64,000 bases of DNA from Mesostigma viride (taxonomy: Eukaryota; Streptophyta; Mesostigmatophyceae; Mesostigmatales; Mesostigmataceae), in the NCBI GenBank assembly GCA_009746045.1, contig RPFO01000264.1, forward strand, positions 558,001 through 622,000, written 5' to 3'. Below, in pieces: positions 23,739 through 35,475 of the stretch. The notes under the pieces were generated by a model. It had not been told where the DNA came from, ran no database searches, and saw only the letters and a program-made list of their open reading frames with translations. Position numbers and translations under genes: made by a program. Positions within the stretch are counted from its first letter, which is position 1. Each line of letters opens with the position of its first letter.

Positions 23739-23746
23739 GGTTATAT

Positions 23747-23843
23747 GGGTGGGTGGGTGGGTGGGTGGGTGGGTGGGTGGGTGGGTGGGTGGGTGGGTGG
23801 GTGGGTGGGTGGGTGGGTGGGTGGGTGGGTGGGTGGGTGGGTG
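23747..23843. repeat. (GGGT)n array, left part
   Basis: Pure GGGT units ending at the left inverted repeat of the element at 23852-24622. The same motif resumes at 24630. Confidence 0.97.
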
Positions 23844-23851
23844 CATCCCGT

Positions 23852-24622
23852 TTCGTTTAAGTGGCCAGCCGGAGCGGCTGCTTAGGTTTTAGCGGGCAAG
23901 TGTTCGAAGCGCGTCATTGGTGAATTACTCGGGAACTTGGGTTTCCCCGCGAAACTCCAACCGCACGTTCAGATTTCCAAATCTCAAGTAAAGTTCGGCG
24001 CAACTTTCTGAACGGGGGCAGTTGACGAGCAGCATTCCTCCGGACGAATGAATTGCGTTCCATACTTGCGCAAAATTTTGAAAGGTAGCTTGCGTGCAGC
24101 CCTACTAAAATTTGCGCGCACGTTCAGATTTCCAAATCTCAAGTAAATTTCGGCGGAACATTCTGAACGGGGGTAGTTGGCGGGCAGCGTTCCTCCAGAC
24201 GAATGAAATGCGTTCCATACTAGCGCAAAATTTTGAAAGGTAGCTTGCGTGCAGCCCTACTAAAATTTGCGCGAAGTGTGGGACTGAAAATTCGTAACGG
24301 AAACTTTTTGGTAGTTGCCGTCACTTCCTCTTGTGCAAACGTGTGGGAGTGAAAATTCGTAACGGAAACTTTTTGGTAGTTGCCGTCACTTCATTTTGCG
24401 CGAGTGTTGGGCTGAAAATTCGTAACGGAAACTTTTTGGTATAGTTGCCGTCACTTCCTTTGGTTCGACTGAAAATTCGCTGAAATTCGCTGAATTCGTA
24501 CCGTAGCCTAATTTTTAGTACCTCGAAGTGACGGGGCACCTAAAAATTTGCCCACAAGTACACTTGGCAGCGCGCTCACTGGGAAAAATTGTACAGCCGC
24601 TCCGGCGGGCCACTTGAACGAA
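23852..24622. mobile_element. Non-autonomous TIR element inside a (GGGT)n array
   Basis: 29-bp terminal inverted repeats, 23852-23880 (core AAGTGGCCAGCCGGAGCGGC) and 24594-24622 (CAGCCGCTCCGGCGGGCCAC), matching at about 27 of 29 positions. Inside, a 157-bp segment is directly duplicated (23963-24119 and 24120-24275) and a unit with GTAACGGAAACTTTTTGGTA occurs three times (24287-24470). No transposase frame. GGGT repeats lie on both sides. Confidence 0.7.
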
Positions 24623-24629
24623 TTGTAAT

Positions 24630-25066
24630 GGGGTGGGTGGGTGGGTGGGTGGGTGGGTGGGTGGGTGGGTGGGTGGGTGGTGGGTGGGTGGGTGGGTGGG
24701 TGGGTGGGTGGTGGGGGTGGGTGGGTGGGTGGGGGTGGGTGGGTGGGTGGGTGGGTGGGTGGTGGGTGGGTGGGTGGGTGGGTGGGTGGGTGGGTGGGTG
24801 GGTGGGTGGGTGGGTGGGTGGGTGGGTGGGTGGGTGGGTGGGTGGGTGGGTGGGTGGGTGGGTGGGTGGTGGTGGGTGGTCGGGTGGGTGGGTGGGTGGG
24901 TGGGTGGGTGGGTGGGTGGGTGGGTGGGTGGGTGGGTGGGTGGGTGGGTGGTGGGTGGGTGGGTGGGTGGGTGGGTGGGTGGGTGGGTGGGTGGGTGGGT
25001 GGGTGGTGGGTGGGTGGGTGGGTGGGTGGTGGGTGGGTGGGTGGGTGGGTGGGTGGGTGGGTGGGT
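24630..25066. repeat. (GGGT)n array, right part
   Basis: About 435 bp of GGGT units with occasional GGT slips. The Val-Gly-Gly-Trp frames through it are artefacts. Confidence 0.97.
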
Positions 25067-25909
25067 TGGGAAGGTGTGCTTTTTATTATGATGATTAGCT
25101 AAGTTACATGTGTGTTATTGATGCACATGTTGACGTTGTATCATGGGCGTGTGCCCCTAAGTCTGCCTTCCTGCATTGTCACATGATATATAATCTAGAT
25201 GTGTTGCTGGGAACCTGACTATACCTTCCAAACTGGAATGAAATCTTGACAACTATGTGATGAAACCCTTGAAAAACAATTACTAGGAACTGCATTTTTT
25301 GTGTTATGTTCGCTAGCATCTGTCACCTATTGGTCGTGCAAACAGTCTGAATTTCTTGTGGGCAGTTAACATAGATGTTTTTATGAGCTGTGCAAAGTTC
25401 TAGGCTTAACTGAGTTCATTGATATGTGCACCCATGTGTCGGAACCCTTGGAAAACCATGAAAAACTGCATATTGGGGGGTATTTATGCTAGCATATGTC
25501 ACCATTTTGCCATCCAACCAGCCTGAAACTTTGTGGGCATGCTTCATGGGATGTGTTTAGAACATGTGCAAAGTTCCAGGCCCAACTGAGTTCATTTGGT
25601 GTCATTATATATGCGGCAGGCGGTACCACCATTCCGTGGCAGCTTGGCCCAGTTTGCTACCGGCTGGCACACGTTTTCAGTGAATTTTGGGCTCCAGATT
25701 TAAATGCAACGTGCGGTTTGAGGCAGGGGAAAACATGCGTGGACGATAGGAATTATAGCACCGGCGGGCTTCAAAGTGCCGGACGGCAGGCGGTACCGCG
25801 ACCGCAGCGCGTTGGGGGGCTGCCGCCCCCCAAACCCCCCGCGTGGGGGGCTCCGCCCCCCACCCCCCGCCCCCCCCCTCGGTGGCTGCCACGCCTGCCC
25901 TGATTGTTC
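25067..25909. other. No gene recognised; diverged tandem duplication
   Basis: AT-rich to about 25700. Segments near 25260-25440 and 25441-25600 look like an old tandem duplication, sharing CTAGCAT..TGTCACC, TGTGCAAAGTTC and AACTGAGTTCATT in the same order. From 25790 it becomes extremely GC-rich, probably the 5' end of the LINE that follows. Confidence 0.45.
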
Positions 25910-27586
25910 ATGGACGACCCACGACCCCCTTCACCAAACGGCTCCCCCGCTCCCCGGTTGGCGCCTCGGCGGTCCTCTCGGCTTGCGGCCCTTCTTGCGG
26001 AGGTGGGCGACCCGGCTGCGGGGGGCTCGGGCGCCCCGGTCTCCCCCTCCTTGGTCTGCGAGGTCTGCCGGAGCGGGCACCGCGGGCACCACATGTTAGT
26101 TTGTGATGCTTGCAATTCCGGGTGGCACTTACAGTGTCTTACTCCCCGGCTCTACCGGGTCCCGCCGGGCTCCTGGACGTGCCCGCGCTGTCCCCCCGGC
26201 GGGCCCCCGGGCTGCCCTCCCCGCTGGGTGCTCCGGCCCCCTGCCCCGTGTGCCCCCCTGCCGAGGCCCTCGGGGCGGGCCGTGGCCTGCCCGATGGGGC
26301 CGCCGTTGCTCGGGCCCTGGCGCCCTCGGCCCCGGGGCCCCACCCGTCGCCTGGCCCCGCCGACGGGGGCGCGGCGCTGTCGCCTGGGCTGGGCCCGGCC
26401 GACCCCCGGCGGGCCTGGCGACCCCGGCGCCCGCCCCCGGCCCCTCGCTCCCCGACGCTCTGGCCTCCCTTCCCCCGGCCGCGGTTGGCCACCCAGCCGC
26501 CACCCCCGTCCTTGCCGCGTGGGACGACGGCCCCCGGGCCCACGCGTTCACCTCGTGGCCGCCCTCGCACATTGTCGGCGTGGTGGGCCGCGCCACCTTT
26601 TCTTGGGCGTACTGCCCTTTGTTGCTGGACGCGGTCGGGTTGACGGCCGCCTTCCCCTCGCTCCCTAGGCCCCCGGCCTTCCTGGCCCTAGTTGCGCGGG
26701 TGCGGGCGACATTTCTTTCCGCCGCCCCCCGGTGACGGCCTCGACTCTTTGGGGGTATGTCTTGGAAGGATATCACGCCGGCTGCCGGCTGCCGTGGCAT
26801 CTCCCGGCCGCCCGGCAGGAAGAGCTGCTTTCCCTGGACGAGCGGGTGGGTCAGGAGGTGGTCGAGTTCGTCACGGCGGTGGCTCGAGACGCACAGGTCT
26901 CGGTGCGGGCGGCCTACCTCGCGGGCGGCGCCGACCTGGGCCTCATGTCCCCGCGGCAGCTTCGCCTCTTCTTGGACGCCCAGGCCCCGCCTCCCGGCCC
27001 GGTTGCCAGTGGGGGCTTTCTCATCACCTCCCTCAGCCTGGCGCAGGCCGCCATGCTGCGTGTGGAGTTCGGGGCCCCCATCGCGGTTCAGGGCGGCCAG
27101 GCCATCTTGGTGGACTCGGCCGGGCGCGCCCAGCCCCTAACCGCGGGGACGCCTGTTTCTGCCTTCCTCCACGACATCCTGGAGTTGGCAGGCATCCCGC
27201 ACGAATGGCACCCCGCGGCTGACCAACCGGTCGGCATCCTCTCGCGCGCCCAGATTGCTGCTCTCCCGGGTTGCTGGGAGGCCGGCTGGGACCCGCCCCC
27301 CCCTGACATGTCCGGTCCCTTCTGGAGGGGGACGACCCCGAGTCGGGCTCCTGTGCCATCTGCCTTGAGCCCTTCCGGCCGGGGGATGGCTTGTGTCGCC
27401 TGCCCGCGTGCGGCCACACATTCCATCAAGCGTGCATCGCGCGCAGCTTGCTCCACTCCGTGCCGCGCTGCCCGTTGTGCCGGGCTGTTGTGCCGCCCCC
27501 TGGGACTGCGCTTCCTCTCGGCCCGCCCCCGGTCTCGCTGGGTCCCCTGCCGGGTCCCCACCGGGCCCCGGGGCCAGCTGCCTCCC
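25910..27586 (+). pseudogene. LINE N-terminal coding region with PHD and RING-H2 fingers
   Basis: From ATG 25910. A PHD finger at 26057-26195 has the full C4HC3 spacing (CEVC, CDAC, WHLQC, WTCPRC); PHD fingers usually read histone H3 tails. After a Pro/Gly-rich stretch with frame changes near 26200-26740, a folded-looking middle region follows (26735-27240: VGQEVVEFVTAVARDAQVSV, GGQAILVDSAGRAQPL) that I do not recognise. A RING-H2 finger at 27352-27482 (CAICLEPF, CGHTFHQAC, CPLC) is of the type found in E3 ubiquitin ligases. The TRIM element interrupts the sequence at 27587. Whether this is one polyprotein with the RT or a separate first ORF cannot be settled. Confidence 0.7.
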
Positions 27587-28102
27587 TGTCAAGAATCCTG
27601 TCTTGAATATGCCCATTATGCTGACCGTGCAGAAATCTATAATACGGGCAGTTGTATTCGAGCCCTAATTAACAAATAGATATGCTCGGATAGTAGTACC
27701 TAAGTGGGATTTGTCCTACGTGAACGGACACTATGACTATGTGCCAAGTTGTACAATGGCACTAGGACGATTGGTCACTATCTTCACCAGATTATAGTAT
27801 TGTGTCATGTGCATGTCATACCATGCCGTACCGAGTCATGCATGCGCATGCACCATGTTCCAACATACCAGCTGTCGTTATCGACCCATTGTCGGCCCAT
27901 GCGCATACCAGGGCCGCCGCCACCACTCACCTACCATAATTACCAATGACAGTACACGCTACCTTGAGGTAGCCATGGAAAGCCACACCATATGGACGTA
28001 ATAAATAATTTTCCTGGCTCCTGACGCTTAAGTTGGCAATGATTCACCACTTACAAATTATTAATTTAAGTCCCCATAATAATAACCCCATGCCTTTTAA
28101 CA
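27587..28102 (+). repeat. TRIM 5' LTR
   Basis: 516 bp, TG...CA. Begins with a small inverted repeat (TGTCAAGA..TCTTGA). Followed directly by the tRNA-Met-like primer site. Confidence 0.88.
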
Positions 28103-29090
28103 TGGTATCGGAGTCTTTTGTACCGGCACCATTTCGCGTGGCATCAACATTCTTTTGGGCGCATTCTTTTTGAAACCGGAATTCCTTTTTTTTTTTTTTT
28201 TTAACGGTCATCACTTCAAGAGCCCAGAACCTGCCGTGCTCCAAGTTTCCAAGAAAAAGGGGAACATTCCCTGGGTCCTGCTCTCAAGGCCAGCCTGCTG
28301 ACACAGCTGCACACCACACTAAGGAGGGTGCTCACTAGCCCCCACGTTGTTTTCAGCACTAGTTGCAGTTTTATCATTCAGTCCCATCAGCACCATCACA
28401 CTGGCATCAACAAGCACAGCAGGCAACACCAGCAGGAACAGAGTACACTGCATAGTCCATGCAGGCAGCTACCCACACTTGCCTAGCCAGCAAGGAGAAG
28501 TAGTAGCACCCAGCAGCACATGCATGACTCTCCACCACAGGCGTAGAGTAGATAGTAGCTGCAGTCAGCTGCACGCACTTGTCTAGCTAGCAAGTAGCAG
28601 TCCAGCAACCAGCTCTACATCCTCACGTCACAGTTCACCTTGTAGTAGTTGCAGTAAGTTGCACCAAACCCTGTTGGCAAACAAGTCAAAGTAGCACTAC
28701 CAGCACCACACAAGAAACTGTACCCACACACAGCATATAGATCGTGTGTGCACACACAGCAGCTGACGTCACCGGTTTACCAGCAGCTACCAGTACCCAA
28801 CGTTTCCAGCTGCAACCCTGGCATCAACCAGTACCGGCTACAGTCTGCATCCAGCCTCAACACTGAGCAACCAGTCTTTACAGTTTAAGAGCCTGTTTCC
28901 AGTTTGGCTCCACCCTCGTGTGGCGCACTCCATGTGACAATATGGGGCTACACAACCTTGCCCTCATTTTTCTTGCTGTTTTATATCAAGACCAGGGTGT
29001 CGTGTAAGGAGGGAATCCACTTAGGTACCCGACTACCCTCGCCCAGGATCTAGCATTTGTATTTATAGACAGCATCATGTGCAAGGAGGG

Positions 29091-29602
29091 TGTCAAGAAT
29101 CCTGTCTTGAATATGCCCATTATGCTGACCGTGCAGAAATCTATAATACGGGCAGTTGTATTCGAGCCCTAATTAACAAATAGATATGCTCGGATAGTAG
29201 TACCTAAGTGGGATTTGTCCTACGTGAACGGACACTATGACTATGTGCCAAGTTGTACAATGGCACTAGGACGATTGGTCACTATCTTCACCAGATTATA
29301 GTATTGTGTCATGTGCATGTCATACCATGCCGTACCGAGTCATGCATGCGCATGCACCATGTTCCAACATACCAGCTGTCGTTATCGACCCATTGTCGGC
29401 CCATGCGCATACCAGGGCCGCCGCCACCACTCACCTACCATAATTACCAATGTACACGCTACCTTGAGGTAGCCATGGAAAGCCACACCATATGGACGTA
29501 ATAAATAATTTTCCTGGCTCCTGACGCTTAAGTTGGCAATGATTCACCACTTACAAATTATTAATTTAAGTCCCCATAATAATAACCCCATGCCTTTTAA
29601 CA
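29091..29602 (+). repeat. TRIM 3' LTR
   Basis: 512 bp, identical to the 5' LTR except for a missing 4-nt stretch (CAATGACAGTAC versus CAATGTAC). Confidence 0.88.
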
Positions 29603-29607
29603 CTCCC

Positions 29608-32347
29608 CGACCCCTCGGCCGCCGCCCCCGGCCTCGCTGCCGGGGCCTGGGGTGGTCGCGGGCGCGCTGGCGAGTCCCCCTGGGAGGGGCGCCGGCGTTC
29701 TCGATCCCCCTCCGCTGGGGGTCTCCCCGGTGGGCACTGCCTCCTCCGTGGCCCCGGCGGGCATGCCGGGCGCTGGTCGGGTCGTGGTGCGCGCGCCTGC
29801 CGGCCCGGCTGGGGAGACGCCGCAGGCCCCACGTCCTGCCTTTGCTGGCGCCGCTCCCCGCCACTCAGCGCCCGCCGACGGCCTTCACCGGTGTGCCGTG
29901 CTGCTTCCCACGGGGTCCCCGTGTGCTGGTGTGTTCCACAACCGTAACCTCCTCTGCCAGCACCTTCGCGCTGTGCACCCCGATCTCGGCGCGGCGGATC
30001 TGCAGGCCATGAGCTGTTACCGGTGCCCGGAAGCTCACTGCCAGCGGGTGTACTCCATTCACGGGCGCGCTCAGCACGCGCGCGCCTGTGTTGCTCAACG
30101 GCCCCTCAACCGGCCAGCAGTCCCGGCCCCCTCCCCCCTCCCGCCTCGGCTCCCACCGGCTCCCAGCCCCCGCCGCCCGACTACTCGGCCAGTTGGCGTT
30201 GGCTTGACACGGTTCCCTGGGATGCATGCGCCATCAACCCGACGTCTACCCTGACCGACCTCCCCCACCGCGCGCGTAGCCTTTTCGCGCAATGTGCAAT
30301 CGTTTCTCTCCGGCGCATGCACGCCGCTCCGGACGACCCGCTGGGCTTTAAACTGCACATGGTGACCCCCCGCCTGCTCCTCACCCCTCTCGGGCGTGGT
30401 GTGCGCGGCCTCCAGGGTGCGGTTATTGCCCGTTGCCGACGCTTTCTGCAGGGGGACTGGGAGGGGCTGTTTGGCGTGCCGCCCCCGCGCACGGCCCGGC
30501 TGTCGGGGGAGGTCAACTTCGAGCGGGTGGCCGCCGACGTCATCCGCCTCGTCCGCGAGGGGCAGCTCAGCCGGGCCATGACCCGCTTGGAAATGGCCAA
30601 GCTGGCCCCCGCCAATGCGGCTACCCTGGCGGCCTTGGAGGCTCTTCACCCTGCGGAGCCCGGATTCCAGCTGCCCGTGCCGGACCCCCTGCCGGCCCCC
30701 CTCCGGCTGGACCGCGACTGCTTCCTGGAGGTGATGCGTGCGGTCCCGCGGGCTTCCTCTACCGGGCCGTCGGGCTGGCGCTACGAGCACTTGGAGGTCC
30801 TGGTGGGGCATGGGGGCGAGGACATTCTCTTTGACACCCTCATTGACCTGGCGGCTGGTCGCGTTCCTCCCGCTGCGCGCGAGTGGTTAGCGGGCGCTCG
30901 CCTCCTCGCTCTGCTCAAGGGTGTCTTGCCCCCCCCGAGGGCAAGGTGCGCCCGATCGCCTGCGGTGAGGTGCTCCGCAAGCTCGTGGGCAAAGTGATCT
31001 GCCGCCAAAAGGCGCCCGAGCTCCGTGCCTTTTTCTGCCCGCCCCTCGCAGCGGGTGAGACCTCGGTGGCGGCCCAGCTGGGGGTGACGACTCCAGGCGG
31101 GGCGGATATCCTCATCCATTCGGTGCAGGCCTACCTCGAGGCCCACCCCACCCACGCTGTCGTCAAGGTCGACTGCCACAACGCGTTCAACAGTCTGTCC
31201 CGCGCCAGCATGTTTGCGGCCGTCATGGAGTCCTTCGAGGACTTGTACGCTTGGACAGCCGTGTGCTACGGCCAGCCCGGCCAACTGGTTCACATCATGG
31301 AGGACGGCACTCGCGGCGGCCTGCTGTCGCGGTCGGGCACCCAGCAAGGGGACCCCCTGGGACCCCTGTACTTTGCCGCCCCCCTCCAGGGTTGCCTCCA
31401 AGCGGTCCATGCTGCCCACCCGGCGGTCGCTATTCAGGCCTACTTGGATGATATCTACCTTCTGGGCCCTGTGCCGGACACCACCGCGGCTCTGCTGGCA
31501 CTGCAGACCGCGGTGGCCGACATCAACCTCCAGTTGACCCTGGCCAAGTGCGCGGTGTACTCGCCCCAAGGTGATTGCTCCGGCTTTCCGCCCCAGCTCT
31601 TGGGCCGGGACGAGCGCCTCCATGGGTTGGATGTCCTCGGCGTTCCGGTTGGCGACCCCGAGTTTGTCATCGATGCTCTGCGGGCCGCCCTCGAGGCACG
31701 CACTGAGGTACTGCCCTTGATTGCGCGCCTTCATGATTCGCAGACCAAGGGTCTGCTTCTGTGGTTTTGCGCTCACCCTCGCGTCGTTCACTGGCTCCGG
31801 GGCGCTCTTCCGGCTCAGGTCCGGCTGGCTGCCGAGGGCCACGACGAACGCATCCAATCGGCCTTGGCGCAGCTGGTCCCGGGCCCCGACCTCCCGCCAC
31901 ATGCTATTCGCATTGCCTCCCTGCCTGCACGGATGGGTGGCTGCGGTCTGACTCGTGCCGCCCGGCTGGCCCCAGCAGCATTTTTGGGCTCCGTCGCTCA
32001 GTCGTGGGCGGAAAGCTGCCGGCTCCTGCCCCTTTTGGCAACGGCAGCGCCTGACCTCCTGGACCCCAGCAGCCCTTTGCCCTTCGTCACCGCCATCCAG
32101 GAGGCCTATGCTGAGATCCAGCAGGCCTGTTCTCCCGTCCGTGCCGCTCAGGCGGTACAGCGCCACCTCCCTCGCGGCACTCCCTCGGTCGCCTCCGTTC
32201 AATCTCCCGCCGCATTCCCTGCTCGCGTCATCGATAAACACCAGAAAACCTACGCGGGTATTCTGCACACGGCTGATTGGATTGCTCTTTTCGCGGACCT
32301 CAACGCCCAGGGACGTGCGTGGCTGTTCTCGCTTTCCTTGCGGAGTG
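29608..32347 (+). pseudogene. LINE zinc fingers and reverse transcriptase
   Basis: Zinc-finger-like pairs lie near 29880-30110 (HRCAVLL..HLRAVH; YRCPEAHC..HARAC), where R2-like LINEs carry DNA-binding fingers. RT follows: NFERVAADVIRLVREG, TGPSGWRYEHL, EGKVRPIACGEVLRKLVGKV, motif A VVKVDCHNAFNSLSR, GTQQGDPLGPL and the YLDD box at 31441-31452. Then a thumb-like region to 32347, where the gag-only LTR element interrupts the gene. Frame changes near 30250 and at a C-run near 30930 break the frame. It performs target-primed reverse transcription. Confidence 0.85.
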
Positions 32348-35161
32348 TGTCAGGATATGCCCCAATATGCCTGACAGTCTTTTTATTGAGTGTGCTAGTT
32401 TCGGGTATACCGGAACTTATATGACTACTTTCTGCTACATTTGACTAAATATATTTCCAATGGTGTTAGCTGACATCCGATTTCCAGCGGTGTTAGCTGA
32501 CATCCGTACCGTACCTAGTGGTACTGTAGCCGCCTGACAAAATTTGCCTGGATCTGCGCTTCGCGCCCACCCTATGTTCACTAAGTGCTGCCCTGGAGGC
32601 GCAATGTCCTTGTACTTGCATACTAGTGACCCGACGCGTCATTTTAGTGTTGATGTAAGCCACCCACTTGTGTGTGGCGGCTGGATGCACTCTAACTTAT
32701 ACCGTAGATTATTTCCAGATCGACGGATACTGTGACAGTGTGTTTTTCCACTTAAGGGGAGGGGATACCCCTAAAGGGCACTTTTCTGGAAACCATACCT
32801 ATGCATGTGCTAAAAATCCAAAGATGATTGGGGACCATAAATATGATTAAAAAAAAAAATTCCAGCCACTTGGGGGTGGTACTAGCCCCCACCATACACC
32901 GGTTACGCGCTAAAAATAGAAAAAGACGCTATTTTAGTCACATTTTTCCTAGGACAATGGGCAAACATATTGGGACCAAATCATATATTCCCGCATAGTT
33001 CCCTGACTTTTGAGAAAGCCTGCCTAATTTTGAGCACAAAATAATGATGTTTAGACACATTGATGGATTTTCCCGCAAAAAGGGTACTTTTTTAATTAAA
33101 AAAAAATAAATCAAATCATAAACACATGGAATAGTGCCAAATCATATATTCCCAAATACTAGAGGTTGGGGGACACGCAGCCCCAAATTTTCAGGTCATT
33201 CTGACAAGCGCAGCCCTATTTGATGGATATTCCTAGATTGCCACCTGTGATGACGCTGACGGAGGTTTTAGCTAGTATTTAACCACACTAACACCCCTTT
33301 ATACATCTAAGCCACGTGAAAACTGGCCAAACCACATACTACCATCCTCTGCACATATGGTACCTCCTATGTTCAAGGTTTGACGACGTTCTGACAAGAA
33401 CTGCCCAAGTTACAACCATTCTAAGACGGCCACCCATGTAGACACTACAAGGAAACTATAGTAACCATTCAGCCACACTGGCACCTCCTTCTTTATCAAA
33501 GACATCTGCAAACTGACCAAAGCACACATAATTGACTCTTGCACGCTGACGGCAACACATGCTCAACGTGGGGGGTCATTGTGACAAGAACTACTCAAGT
33601 TGATGGGTTTCCTATATGACCACCTGACAAGGCGCTAAGGACCACTCAGTAAGTTAGTAACCCCACAGTGCCACTTCATATGCCATCCAACATGCACCAA
33701 AACCATGCTGAGTATGTTTACAATGTACAAAGGGGTGGCCACGCACCTCATATGTCTTCATCATCCCTCCAGCATGGCCAGCCTTGTAAATATGTTCATA
33801 GCCTTGACAATGGTAGCCCTAACATGCCTAAGCAGCATTTCATATGTTTCTCCCAGGTTAGAGAGTAAGGTTGATGCCAACCAAGCTAATCAGCTCAACA
33901 ACACCTCCTAAACTGTCCTCCCCGGCATGAATGACAAACTGGGACTATGGAGGGCAAGGAACCAAGTAGGAACATGGTATATATAGCTTGCATGCAGTCA
34001 TGCATGTCAACCATGGTTGGCTCAGCACATTGTAGTCTTGTCACATCATCATAACAAAGGAAAGCTCAAACAACCATTGGTGCCAGCTATCTACATGCAG
34101 TCACACAAATGCAATATCTCCAACATCATCATCACTATAACACTTCCATCCCTGCACGATAAAATGCAAAGAAACCATTGGCGGCCCTTCACCGCATGAG
34201 CGCTGTGATGCCGCTGCGGCCTGTGAGGAGAGGGTGCGTCACTCTCAAACAACAAGAAGCGTCCATACGCACAACATCCTTGCCAGAACACGTTTTATGA
34301 AATGCCTTATACCTTCCCGAAGAGCTATAGGCTGCGACTGAAGCGGCCCTGATCACGACATCAACGAAAACAATCTAAAGCTGCCAGGTATTCGACAACA
34401 CAACGGCAAGCGACGGCGAGCTAGCTGGCGGAAACTGCCCAAAAAGAACGCAAAAAACCTCGAACGATGAGCTCATAGAAGAAAGCACCGATAGCAGATA
34501 ACGTTCGCGACAAATCTGTACCTTGCCCTCGTAAATCCCTCGCCCAGGCGCGCAACAACAGCCGTTATTCCATGGACAGGTCAGACACGCACTGCGCAGG
34601 TCTGAACAATTACTTACCGATAATGGCCGAAAATCTGGCAAAAAGCACCAGCTCGGTTTAGAATTCGATGCAACCGATATTAATGCCTGCTTCAAGGTCA
34701 GAACAGCCCCCAAAACCGCTATTTTACAGCCGCTATCATGAATTCTATTTCATTCCGCGCGACCAAAAAATTCAGATTACCCCCCATGCCGATGGCATAA
34801 AAAGACAACAGCGATATTGTAAACCAGCTGATTTCCGCCACAAACTAACATCATAAACTCATCTCCTTTTAGATTCGAGTAAAATTTTTGCATTTCGCCT
34901 GCCCTAGTGTGGTAGTTTCGCCTGAACGCAGTCGCCATGGCCACTTCCGCAAGGGGTGCGCGCACCGTGCACGTGAAATTTATTACCTTCGGCTCCGGCG
35001 CGAATTTTTTGGCGCCAAAAAATTCGGGGGTGTCCCGTCCCCTTAATGTTGCCCCTGCAATTGTCATGGCTACCCGTTTGAACGCCGACTCAAAGTCAAT
35101 ATATATAATCAGTAAAGCATTATTCGATCTTTAAGCCTGCCACCTGTCTTACATTCTGACA
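32348..35161 (+). repeat. Family A 5' LTR, interrupted
   Basis: LTR sequence is 32348-32755 plus 35047-35161. The middle (32756-35042 plus one TTAA) is a DNA element. The uninterrupted junction (CACTTAATGTTG) is seen in the 3' LTR. Confidence 0.9.
32756..35042. mobile_element. Non-autonomous TTAA-target DNA transposon (piggyBac-like candidate)
   Basis: TTAA lies at 32752-32755 and 35043-35046, and only one TTAA is present at the matching site of the 3' LTR, which proves insertion. Termini are imperfect inverted repeats: GGGGAGGGGATACCCC on the left and the complement of GGGGACGGGACACCCC on the right (14 of 16). Just inside the right end is a perfect 26-bp palindrome (35001-35026, centre TTTTGGCGCCAAAA). 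The 2287-bp interior shows no transposase; short frames at 33668-33911 and 34375-34713 have no known domain. TTAA duplication is the hallmark of piggyBac, but assignment rests on this alone. Confidence 0.75.
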
Positions 35162-35475
35162 TGGTATCGAGCGGGGTGGCCAACTAAATTGCTGCAACTG
35201 GTCCCATTTATCGGGCAAATTGACTCCCTGAATCCGACGTCGGCACTTTATGCCAGTCGTGCATATCCTTGACGGGCTTCCCTGTATCGAAATTCAAGAA
35301 CTCCAGTATTTAGACGATCGTCTCTATCTCGTATTCGCTGTTCTCAACCATCGTCGCATATTAATATTAATCTTTACCATTACGGATTGAGCGTCTCCGG
35401 TTTTCTCGGTTGTTTCCAGATTTTCACCTTGCTGAGACTCGGTTGTGACCAGATTTTAACCTTGCCGAGACAATC

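Larger units (their letters stand above)
27587..29602 (+). mobile_element. TRIM-like non-autonomous LTR element
   Basis: Two near-identical LTRs (27587-28102 and 29091-29602) start TGTCAAG and end TTAACA. The 5-bp target CTCCC is at 27582-27586 and 29603-29607. A primer site TGGTATCGGAGTC (28103-28115) resembles the initiator tRNA-Met site TGGTATCAGAGC, and a purine tract AAGGAGGG precedes the 3' LTR. The 988-bp interior has no gag or pol. Orientation is given by these signals. The LTRs differ mainly by a 4-nt indel, so insertion was recent. Confidence 0.88.

Noticed and set aside
30781-32268. 495-codon antisense frame opposite the LINE RT
   Set aside because: Shadow frame caused by high GC; the plus strand carries all RT motifs.
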